Source of the DNA: an uncultured Granulosicoccaceae bacterium
GTDB lineage: Bacteria; Pseudomonadota; Gammaproteobacteria; JABXHR01
Direction: 5' to 3'
Assembly (NCBI GenBank): GCA_937921805.1
Contig: CAKZUS010000364.1
Coordinates: forward strand, 1 to 5,584
Length of the DNA: 5,584 nt
Made by a program: the position numbers and the translations under genes. A model generated the notes under the pieces. That model worked only from the letters and a program-made list of their open reading frames with translations, searched no databases and was not told the origin of the DNA. Positions 1-5,584 of the stretch are shown in pieces. The first letter of the stretch is position 1; every line of letters begins with the position of its first letter.

Positions 1-254
1 GGCAGATTGTGCTGGAACTCATGCGGGGCGGTGTACTGGCAGGCGTAGTAACAGCCGCGGCAGTTGTGGCACAGATTCGCGAGCTGGAGGAGATCGCCAT
101 CGCTGAAGTGCCGCTGTGCGTGCAGAGCCGGAAACACCGCGCAATAGCTCTCGCAGTAGCGGCAGGCGTTGCAAATCTGGGCTTGCCGGCGTGCCTCGGC
201 GATGGAGGCTTGCAGGCTGCCCGTCAGTGGCGTATCAGTGGGCAGAGTGGGCAT
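1..254 (-). CDS. tcuB: Tricarballylate utilisation protein TcuB, N-terminal part (3' end cut by window edge)
   Basis: Hand translation from the ATG at 254-252 gives 84 residues in frame to the left edge with no stop. The protein starts MPTLPTDTPL and carries two ferredoxin-type cysteine sets: Cys28-x2-Cys31-x2-Cys34-x3-Cys38 (ICNACRYCESYCAVFP) and Cys62-x2-Cys65-x2-Cys68-x3-Cys72 (LCHNCRGCYYACQYTAPHEF). These motifs, their spacing and the flanking YCAVFP and CQY-x2-PHEF sequences match TcuB/CitB proteins. TcuB binds iron-sulfur clusters and heme, is membrane associated, and reoxidises the FADH2 of TcuA by passing electrons to the quinone pool. Full-length TcuB is about 380 residues, so about three quarters, including the membrane and heme part, lies outside the window. 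The start is backed by GGGAGG nine bases upstream, inside the end of tcuA, giving a 20-base overlap. I see no sign of frameshift in the visible part. Confidence 0.9.
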   Translation of the reverse strand, partial: MPTLPTDTPLTGSLQASIAEARRQAQICNACRYCESYCAVFPALHAQRHFSDGDLLQLANLCHNCRGCYYACQYTAPHEFQHNL

Positions 255-1623
255 ACTGTGCGGCCTCCCGTCCGGCAATGCGTCCAAAGACGGTGCCGAT
301 AGTCATGCCAAAACCCGCCAGATAGCCTTGGCCCAGGAGGGATCCGGCCATGATTTCACCCGCCGCCCAGAGGTTGCGAATGGGGCCACTGGTGCTGCGG
401 CATTGGGCGTTATGGTCCACTTGGAGTCCTAAGTAGGTGAAGGTGACGCCAGGGCGTAAGAGATAGCCGTAGTAGGGCGGCTTGCAGAGTGGGCGCGCCC
501 AGTTGGTTTTGGCGGGATCGAGCGCGGTGGTGGCGACGCCGTCGCGTTCGGTGGGGTGAAAGCCGCTGCTATCGCCGCAAGCGGCATTAAACTGCTGCAC
601 GGTTTCGAGTACTGCCGCAACGGGCAAGCCCAATTGTTGCGCCAACGCTGCGATGGTGTCGGCGCTCTCGGGCGGGTAGACCGAGGGCATAAACAACTCC
701 AGGGACTGGCTGTCGATGAGGGCGTAGGCTACTTGCTCGGGTTGAGCGGCGACCAAGCGTCCCCAAATCGCATAGCGCTTCGGCCAGACGTCTTCGCCTT
801 CGTCGTAGAAGCGCTGACCGTGCTGATTCACAACGATAGAGAACGGGACGCAATCGAGCCGGGTAACGATGCCGCCATCGAACTGAGGCGCGCGCCCGTC
901 GATAGCGACGGCGTGGCATTGGGTCGGGTCTCCGACCGAGACCATGTCTTGCTGTAGCAAGTCATTGAGCACGACACCGCGGTTATAGGGGGTGCCACGA
1001 ATCAAGAAATTTTTGGCGGCCGGCCCCCAGGCTCTAGCCAACCAATCGAGATCGGCTTGGAATCCCCCCGAGGCGACCACGATGCTTCGAGGATGAAGGC
1101 GATGGGAGCGCTGTTGGTGCTGATAGTCAAGCCAAGCGATACGGTCGCCCTCTCGCTCCAGATGGGTCACAGTGGCGTCGTAGCGCACCTCGACGCCTAA
1201 GCGCTCCGCACTGCGATAATAAGCGTTCATCAAGGCTTTGCCGCCGCCCATGAAAAAAGCATTGGTCCGCCCCAGGGAGAGCGTGCCCGAGAGCGGGGGC
1301 TGAAAGTGCACCCCATGCGCCTGCATCCAGGCTAAGCAGTTTTGTGATTCGCGGATAGCGAGGCGGGCAAGGGCTTCGTCGGTGTGACCGCCCGTGACTT
1401 TGAGCAGATCGGCGAAGTACTCTTCTTCGTCATAGCGCGCCTCTAGCGGCCCCAGTGGCTCATGGTGCATACAGCGAAAATTGCGCGTATGGCGCGAGTT
1501 GCCGCCGCGATAATCGCGCGGTGCTGACTCGAGAATCAACACCGTGGCGCCGGCTTCTGCAGCGCTTATCGCGGCGCACAGCGCCGCGTTGCCACCACCA
1601 ATAATAACTACGTCGTGGGCCAT
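235..1623 (-). CDS. tcuA: FAD-dependent tricarballylate dehydrogenase TcuA
   Basis: Flavoprotein of 462 residues in the fumarate reductase/succinate dehydrogenase flavoprotein superfamily. In Salmonella, TcuA oxidises tricarballylate to cis-aconitate and hands electrons to TcuB. The N-terminus is a FAD-binding Rossmann unit, VIIGGGNAALCAA (6-18), with Glu32 ending the second strand (LILESAP). The stretch RGGNSRHTRNFRCMH (39-53) is typical of TcuA. NQHGQRFYDEGED (266-278) is the superfamily motif in the capping region. The C-terminal flavin-binding block is NLWAAGEIMAGSLLGQGYLA (417-436) followed by GFGMTIG. Length matches TcuA (about 465). The start leaves almost nothing before the Rossmann strand, as expected. 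No strong Shine-Dalgarno precedes it, so translation is probably coupled to the upstream gene, which it overlaps by 16 bases. tcuB follows with a 20-base overlap. The identification is strong; the true substrate could be a related tricarboxylate. Confidence 0.93.
   Translation of the reverse strand: MAHDVVIIGGGNAALCAAISAAEAGATVLILESAPRDYRGGNSRHTRNFRCMHHEPLGPLEARYDEEEYFADLLKVTGGHTDEALARLAIRESQNCLAWMQAHGVHFQPPLSGTLSLGRTNAFFMGGGKALMNAYYRSAERLGVEVRYDATVTHLEREGDRIAWLDYQHQQRSHRLHPRSIVVASGGFQADLDWLARAWGPAAKNFLIRGTPYNRGVVLNDLLQQDMVSVGDPTQCHAVAIDGRAPQFDGGIVTRLDCVPFSIVVNQHGQRFYDEGEDVWPKRYAIWGRLVAAQPEQVAYALIDSQSLELFMPSVYPPESADTIAALAQQLGLPVAAVLETVQQFNAACGDSSGFHPTERDGVATTALDPAKTNWARPLCKPPYYGYLLRPGVTFTYLGLQVDHNAQCRSTSGPIRNLWAAGEIMAGSLLGQGYLAGFGMTIGTVFGRIAGREAAQYAHSAH
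264..269 (-). promoter_or_regulatory. Ribosome binding site of tcuB
   Basis: The minus strand reads GGGAGG, nine bases before the ATG at 254. It lies inside the C-terminal coding part of tcuA and decides the start of the truncated tcuB reading frame. No other start codon lies close upstream in that frame. Confidence 0.75.
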
Positions 1624-2597
1624 ACTTCAGGATTGATCATGTGGAGAGGCGCGCCTTGGGCGTAGGCATTGATTTGGTCGAAAATGTCGGAAAACTGCAA
1701 ATCAAACTCGTCTTCGGTCACAAAGCCAATATGCGGCGTGGCGATCAAGCGCGGATGGGCCAATAGTGCGTCTTGCGCATCGTTCAGCGGCTCTTGGTCG
1801 AAGACATCAATGGCGGCCGTGCCGGGTCTGGCGGCGTTGAGCGCATCCAGAAGAGCGCCGGGGGCGATCAGTCCTGCGCGCGAGGTGTTGACCAGCACCG
1901 ATTCGGGTGACATCGCCGCCAAATCTTGAGCGGTAATCAGGCCGCGCGTGGCCGGTTTAAGGCGTAGGTGTAGGGATACGACGTCGCTGCCGGAGAAAAA
2001 CGCTTCTCGCGAGGCCGCGACCGTTTCGCCATCGGCGCGGGCGCGGGCCAAGCCTTCTGGCGACCCCCACCAGACGACTTGCATGCCAAAGGCCCGTGCG
2101 TAGTGCGCGACTGCTTTGCCAATGCGGCCGTAGCCATAGAGGCCGAGTTGGCGCCCGCGTAGGGTTTTGCCAACGCCCATTTGCCACTGACCTGCCTTGG
2201 CGGAGGCCATTTGCGCGGGCAGTTGGCGCATGGCCGACAGGATCAAGCCCCAGGTCAGCTCCGTCGCTGCATAAGACGGGGTGTCGCTGTGCATATTGGA
2301 GCACAGCAGCACACCCTGGTCGGTGCAGGCTGGCACATCTACGTGCGGGTAGACGCCGCGTTGGCTCAGAAGCTTGAGATTGGGCAAGCGCTCTAGCAGT
2401 GCGCGCGTGACGCGCGTGCGCTCACGAAAGAGCACGACTGCTTCTGCGTCTTGCAGGCGCTGCGCCAAGGCGTCGGGGTGGTCGACGTGGTCGGCGATAT
2501 GATCGGTCCATACCGTGACATCATGCTCGGCGAGCTTGCCAAAACAAGGCAATTTGCGCAGGGTGTCAAACCAATCATCGAGGATATGGACTTTCAT
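1608..2597 (-). CDS. D-2-hydroxyacid dehydrogenase family protein, NAD(P)-dependent
   Basis: Cytosolic 329-residue oxidoreductase that interconverts a 2-hydroxy acid and a 2-oxo acid with a nicotinamide cofactor. The Rossmann motif is GYGRIG (155-160) within LYGYGRIGKAVAHYARAFGM. The catalytic triad of the family is present: Arg240 in VNTSRAGLI, Glu269 in DVFDQEPL and His289 in TPHIGF. The acidic residue that usually ends the second strand and favours NAD is not evident; the sequence there is VVWWGSPE (174-181), so cofactor preference is uncertain. The substrate side has a distinctive SQRGVYPHVD stretch (78-87) with Arg80 and His85. The ATG overlaps the previous gene's TGA by four bases (ATGA), and GGAG lies six bases upstream. 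The 3' end overlaps tcuA by 16 bases. Generic tools may call it phosphoglycerate or lactate dehydrogenase; nothing here supports either. The operon suggests a tricarboxylic 2-hydroxy/2-oxo acid as substrate (inference). Confidence 0.92.
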   Translation of the reverse strand: MKVHILDDWFDTLRKLPCFGKLAEHDVTVWTDHIADHVDHPDALAQRLQDAEAVVLFRERTRVTRALLERLPNLKLLSQRGVYPHVDVPACTDQGVLLCSNMHSDTPSYAATELTWGLILSAMRQLPAQMASAKAGQWQMGVGKTLRGRQLGLYGYGRIGKAVAHYARAFGMQVVWWGSPEGLARARADGETVAASREAFFSGSDVVSLHLRLKPATRGLITAQDLAAMSPESVLVNTSRAGLIAPGALLDALNAARPGTAAIDVFDQEPLNDAQDALLAHPRLIATPHIGFVTEDEFDLQFSDIFDQINAYAQGAPLHMINPEVWPTT

Positions 2598-3706
2598 TTT
2601 CTACTCCATACTGAGTGAGGAACAAAGACTTCGCCAGCGGCCAACTTGCGCGCACTGCGCACCAAGCCGGCGGAGTGCAAGACAAAGCCGTCGTGGCAGG
2701 AATACTCCATCATCACGTCGATCATGCCCGACGGGTGCTCGATCCAGAGCGTCGATGATGACGGGGCGGACGAGTCGAGCGGGGCACTGGGAGGACGCTC
2801 CCACAGTCCATCTGCGACGGAGCCTTCGAGCAGAGCGCAGGCTGCGATGCACTGCGCGCCGCTGACGGCCATGCTCGGGTGCGCGCGCCAGGGCATAAAA
2901 TAGCGCGCGGCGATACTGCCGCCTGCCTGAGCGGGGGCCAGCACGGCGAATTTGGGAATAACCGATTCGCTGGCGTCACCCAGGCCCATTGCACGCGCCG
3001 CTTGCAGGCGAATGGCCTCCATCGTAGCAAAGAGCGCAGCATTGTCATTGAGCGCCTGTGCACTCTCATTGCCGCTGAGTCCCAGGTCGCTGGCCCTAGC
3101 GATCACTAGCGGCATGGCCACGTCAATGCAGGTGACTTCAACGCCTTGGAAGGTATCGCGAGGGCGGCCCGTGGGCAGTAGGCCCGATGTGACAGAGCCG
3201 ACGACATCGAGAAAGCTCAGCGCAATCGGCGCAGCAGTTCCCGGAACGCCAGCAATGGCCGTGTCGCCGTCGTAGCGCAACATGCCACCCGGTGTGTGAA
3301 CGCGGGCGATGACTTTTGCCCCCGTATTGACGGCATGGATTTTGACCTCAGTGATATCGCCTAGCGCGCGGACTAGGCCCATTTCTATCGCCGCTGGCCC
3401 CACGCCAGAGAGGATATTGCCGCAGGTCGGGCGATAATCGACTAGCGGTTTGTCCACCGCAACCTGGGCAAAGAAATAGTCGATATCTGCCCACTCGTCG
3501 TCTGAGGGTGAGAGCATGGCGACTTTTGTCGTCACCGCTTCGCCGCCACCAATTCCGTCGATATTGAGCGGGTGTCCAGCCCCGATGAGCGCGATGAGCA
3601 CTTGCGAGAGCGTCTCGCGGTCTTGCGGTAAGTCGGCGCGATGAAAATACGGCCCCCGCGAACTTCCACCGCGCAGGAAGAGATAGGGAATCGCTGTTTG
3701 GGACAT
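2594..3706 (-). CDS. galD: GalD/PrpF-family isomerase (4-oxalomesaconate tautomerase-like)
   Basis: Cytosolic 370-residue enzyme of the PrpF family (diaminopimelate-epimerase fold), which moves protons next to a C=C bond in carboxylic acids. It most resembles GalD, which converts the keto form of 4-oxalomesaconate to the enol during gallate breakdown. The family also includes PrpF, an aconitate isomerase of the 2-methylcitrate cycle. Visible landmarks: the N-terminal RGGSSRGPYF motif (12-21), DGIGGGEAVTTKVA (50-63) containing Lys61, and TCGNILSGVGP (94-104) containing Cys95; Lys61 and Cys95 match the catalytic Lys/Cys pair known in PrpF. Later blocks are GVEVTCIDVAMP (188-199) and HPSGMID (324-330). 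Length is normal for the family. The start is supported by AGGAGG seven bases upstream. No other gallate gene is in view, so the true substrate may be aconitate or another unsaturated tricarboxylate. Family is firm; the symbol reflects closest resemblance, not proven function. Confidence 0.88.
   Translation of the reverse strand: MSQTAIPYLFLRGGSSRGPYFHRADLPQDRETLSQVLIALIGAGHPLNIDGIGGGEAVTTKVAMLSPSDDEWADIDYFFAQVAVDKPLVDYRPTCGNILSGVGPAAIEMGLVRALGDITEVKIHAVNTGAKVIARVHTPGGMLRYDGDTAIAGVPGTAAPIALSFLDVVGSVTSGLLPTGRPRDTFQGVEVTCIDVAMPLVIARASDLGLSGNESAQALNDNAALFATMEAIRLQAARAMGLGDASESVIPKFAVLAPAQAGGSIAARYFMPWRAHPSMAVSGAQCIAACALLEGSVADGLWERPPSAPLDSSAPSSSTLWIEHPSGMIDVMMEYSCHDGFVLHSAGLVRSARKLAAGEVFVPHSVWSRK
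2604..2607 (-). promoter_or_regulatory. Ribosome binding site of the 2-hydroxyacid dehydrogenase gene
   Basis: The minus strand reads GGAG, six bases before the ATG at 2597, inside the last codons of the isomerase gene. Together with the ATGA stop/start overlap this supports the chosen start and translational coupling. Confidence 0.7.
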
Positions 3707-5584
3707 CTAGGGGCCTCCTAAAGGCCAGGGAAGATCGACGGCGCTTTGCAATAATCCTGGAGGAAAGTCTCGGTTCAAGGCAGAGGCCATGAGGCACATC
3801 AGGCCGATCCCGGCGGCGGTGAGCACCAAGGTTTTGCTCCAGCTTGCGCCCGCGCGTAGGCGGAAAAAAGTGATCAAAAATCCCAGCAAAGCCAAGATAA
3901 ACCCGACCAGCCCTGTGGCGAGAATCAGCGAGGCGAACCAGGCCAGCGTCGACCAGAGACCGTGCGCGGAGTCGGCGTCTTCTCCGGCGACTTCTTTGTC
4001 GGCAAAAATCGCGTCACCAGCAGGGCGGATGAGCATCTGCAGCAGCAAAATGGCGCAGCACAATAGGGCAGCACTGCCGATGACCAGCGGAATAATCTTG
4101 TCGGTCATATTGTAATCAGGGATGGCCTGGGCGTTGAAGAGCGCGAAGCTTAGGTACCCCGCTATTGCCAGCAAGAACACTATCGGCGCTGCCTTGCCGC
4201 CTGCTTGGGTGTCGCCTTCGGCGCGAATGTTTTTGGCCTGACGAAGACCGAGCACCACGGAGACGATAGTAATGACCAGCAATACGATGACGATGGGACT
4301 GAACACATAGTCCATGCCTTGCTCGAAGCTTTTGCGAAAGCGAAAGCTGGCGATTTGGAAGGCTTGGTTGGTGAATTTCTCCACGGGGTTTGACAGCACA
4401 AAGCCAATCAAAAACGCCGGGCGTGACCAGTCAAACCGCCGCAGGAAAATACCAATAAGACCGATGGCGAAAAGCGCCAAGATATCTTCGAAGCTCTGCC
4501 CTGACTGGAATGCAGCAAAGCTGATGAGCATAAAAAGAAAAGGCGCGAGATAAGTAAAGCGAATCGTGGTCAGCTTGGCAATGCCGCCGGAGGCTGCAAT
4601 ACACAGCACGGTGCCGACCACGTTGGCCAAAGCCAGCAGCCACACGATGGAATAGGTAATGTCGAGCTTGTCTTTGATCATGCTCGGGCCGACTTCGATA
4701 TCACCCGAGCCGAGCAGCGCAACGGCGCCAATAAAAATAGCCATCGACCCTGAGCCAGGGATGCCAAAGAGCAAAGTGGGCACCAGCCCGCCGCCTTCTT
4801 TGGCATTGTTCGAACTCTCGGGGCCGATCACGCCGCGCACTTCGCCCTTGCCAAAGCGGCTTTTGTCTGGGGTACTTTGGACTGCATGACCATAGGCAAT
4901 CCAGTCGACTACCGAGCCGCCAAGTCCGGGAATCACGCCGACCGTGACGCCAATGAGCGCGCAGCGTGCCGAGAGCCATTTATTGGCAACCCAGTCGCGC
5001 AGGCCTTGCATCCATCCTGCACCTAAGCGTGCGTCTCGGGCAATGGAGCGATCTTGGCGCAGTAGCGACACAATCTCAGGGATGGCAAAAATGCCCAGCC
5101 CCACAATGACGAGCTTGAGGCCGTCAATCAAATAAGGAAAATCATACGAAGCCATACGCAAGCTGCCCCCCGCATCGGCCTCGCCTATGGTGCCTATCAT
5201 CATCCCCAGGCCCGCTGCAGCGAGGCCTTTGAGCGCGATGCGCCCGGCGAGCACAGCTACCATGCTCAAACCAAACACCGTAATCATCAGCATCTCTGGC
5301 AGGCCAAATGCCAGAACAATCGGCCTTGCCACCAGGATAAACACCGTCAGCACTGCCGCGCCCACCAGTCCGCCAAACAGCGACGAGGCAAAAGCGGCCG
5401 ACAAAGCGCGCGCGGCTTCGCCTTTTTTCGCCATCGGAAAACCATCGAGCACGGTCGCTTGCGAGGCCGAGCTGCCGGGGATGCCCATCAGCACCGAGGC
5501 AAACGTATCAGAAGTCGGGACCACCGCCAGCATGCCAATCATGAGCGCTAGACCCAGAATGGGATCCATGCCAAACATAAAAGG
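3707..5584 (-). CDS. Tripartite tricarboxylate transporter permease, TctA-TctB fusion (5' end cut by window edge)
   Basis: Large inner-membrane subunit of a TTT-family secondary transporter, which takes up carboxylates together with a periplasmic TctC-type binding protein. 625 residues are visible. The frame is still open at the right edge, so the first ATG (5578) is probably internal. Compared with TctA proteins, roughly 50 N-terminal residues seem missing. Counting from that Met, the family's internal duplication is visible: a GIPGSSASQ-DGFPMAKKG block at about 32-53 and a second GIPGSGSMA block at about 272-280, preceded by GVIPGLGG at about 214-221. Many hydrophobic helices follow. After about residue 445 a polar linker leads to a further ~160 residues with four predicted helices (about 465-482, 494-517, 545-571, 583-600), which match a TctB small subunit. 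The TAG stop directly abuts the next gene's ATG. TTT membership is clear; the substrate is unknown, and a tricarboxylate is inferred from the downstream enzymes. Confidence 0.93.
   Translation of the reverse strand, partial: PFMFGMDPILGLALMIGMLAVVPTSDTFASVLMGIPGSSASQATVLDGFPMAKKGEAARALSAAFASSLFGGLVGAAVLTVFILVARPIVLAFGLPEMLMITVFGLSMVAVLAGRIALKGLAAAGLGMMIGTIGEADAGGSLRMASYDFPYLIDGLKLVIVGLGIFAIPEIVSLLRQDRSIARDARLGAGWMQGLRDWVANKWLSARCALIGVTVGVIPGLGGSVVDWIAYGHAVQSTPDKSRFGKGEVRGVIGPESSNNAKEGGGLVPTLLFGIPGSGSMAIFIGAVALLGSGDIEVGPSMIKDKLDITYSIVWLLALANVVGTVLCIAASGGIAKLTTIRFTYLAPFLFMLISFAAFQSGQSFEDILALFAIGLIGIFLRRFDWSRPAFLIGFVLSNPVEKFTNQAFQIASFRFRKSFEQGMDYVFSPIVIVLLVITIVSVVLGLRQAKNIRAEGDTQAGGKAAPIVFLLAIAGYLSFALFNAQAIPDYNMTDKIIPLVIGSAALLCCAILLLQMLIRPAGDAIFADKEVAGEDADSAHGLWSTLAWFASLILATGLVGFILALLGFLITFFRLRAGASWSKTLVLTAAGIGLMCLMASALNRDFPPGLLQSAVDLPWPLGGP
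3710..4189 (-). other. TctB-like domain at the C-terminus of the transporter
   Basis: This is the part of the permease gene encoding about the last 160 residues. In classical TTT systems TctB is a separate protein of about 150 residues with four membrane helices. Here it continues in frame after a charged linker (residues such as RQAKNIRAEGDTQAGGK). It has the TctB pattern: a hydrophobic first helix, a second helix after the DKIIPLVIG segment, a hydrophilic acidic loop (ADKEVAGEDADSAHG), then two long hydrophobic segments. The boundary is estimated by eye to within about 15 residues. Confidence 0.75.
3714..3719 (-). promoter_or_regulatory. Ribosome binding site of the GalD/PrpF-like gene
   Basis: On the minus strand the bases read AGGAGG, a full Shine-Dalgarno core, seven bases before the ATG at 3706. 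It lies within the last codons of the transporter gene, whose TAG stop (3709-3707) directly touches the ATG. This fixes the start and implies re-initiation by ribosomes finishing the transporter. Confidence 0.85.

Noticed and set aside
9..302. Plus-strand open frame of 97 codons at the left edge
   Set aside because: It is antisense to the TcuB cysteine motifs and the tcuA end, which are clearly coding on the minus strand.
556..957. Plus-strand open frame of 133 codons inside tcuA
   Set aside because: It lies wholly antisense to the strongly conserved tcuA coding sequence, has no ribosome binding site I can see and no recognisable motif. Such frames are expected in GC-rich DNA opposite a real gene.
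3708..3720. Short inverted repeat TAGG...CCTA around the isomerase ribosome binding site
   Set aside because: The arms are only four bases and the sequence is explained by the Shine-Dalgarno core and the TAG stop. It is too weak to call a terminator or a regulatory hairpin.
3348..3797. Minus-strand 149-codon frame overlapping the isomerase start
   Set aside because: It is an alternate frame across the end of the transporter and the first third of the isomerase, rich in Arg/Ser/Pro with no domain pattern, and the main frames there are conserved families.
5576..5578. ATG at 5578 as the true start of the transporter
   Set aside because: The frame stays open to the window edge (codons for Phe and Pro precede it), and TctA proteins normally have about 50 more residues before this point, including the first copy of the PGIGP-type motif. 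The gene is best treated as 5'-truncated.
1..5584. RNA genes, CRISPR arrays, insertion sequences, promoters or rho-independent terminators
   Set aside because: None seen on either strand. Coding sequence covers the whole window with no intergenic gap, and there is no repeat array, transposase motif or GC hairpin followed by a T-run.

Overview
The window is a moderately GC-rich stretch of bacterial DNA, filled by five genes on the minus strand with no usable gap between them. Transcription runs from the right edge (5584) to the left edge (1). Both outer genes run off the window. Family content (a tripartite tricarboxylate transporter, TcuA/TcuB and a GalD/PrpF-type isomerase) points to a Pseudomonadota, most likely a beta- or gammaproteobacterium. 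That placement is inference; nothing here fixes a genus.

Layout in transcription order: (1) 5584-3707, a tripartite tricarboxylate transporter (TTT) large permease (TctA) whose C-terminus continues into a TctB-like four-helix domain, so both membrane subunits are one polypeptide; its N-terminus is outside the window. (2) 3706-2594, a GalD/PrpF-family isomerase annotated in relatives as 4-oxalomesaconate tautomerase. (3) 2597-1608, a D-2-hydroxyacid dehydrogenase family protein. (4) 1623-235, TcuA, an FAD-dependent tricarballylate dehydrogenase. (5) 254-1, the first 84 residues of TcuB, the iron-sulfur electron-transfer partner of TcuA. This last gene is easily missed because it is cut by the left edge.

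The junctions are extremely tight. A stop codon abuts the next start (TAG then ATG), followed by 4-, 16- and 20-base overlaps. Good Shine-Dalgarno sequences precede three of the four internal starts. This is one translationally coupled operon, so the products very probably serve a single pathway.

Together they look like an uptake-and-oxidation module for a tricarboxylic acid. The transporter imports the acid. TcuA/TcuB remove two hydrogens to form a C=C bond and pass electrons to the membrane. The isomerase moves or isomerises the double bond, and the 2-hydroxyacid dehydrogenase interconverts a 2-hydroxy and a 2-oxo acid. The Salmonella tricarballylate operon has only tcuA, tcuB and an MFS transporter (tcuC) under tcuR, so the two extra enzymes and the different transporter suggest another substrate or a longer route. 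That is the main point of interest. No promoter, terminator, regulator, RNA gene, mobile element or CRISPR was seen.
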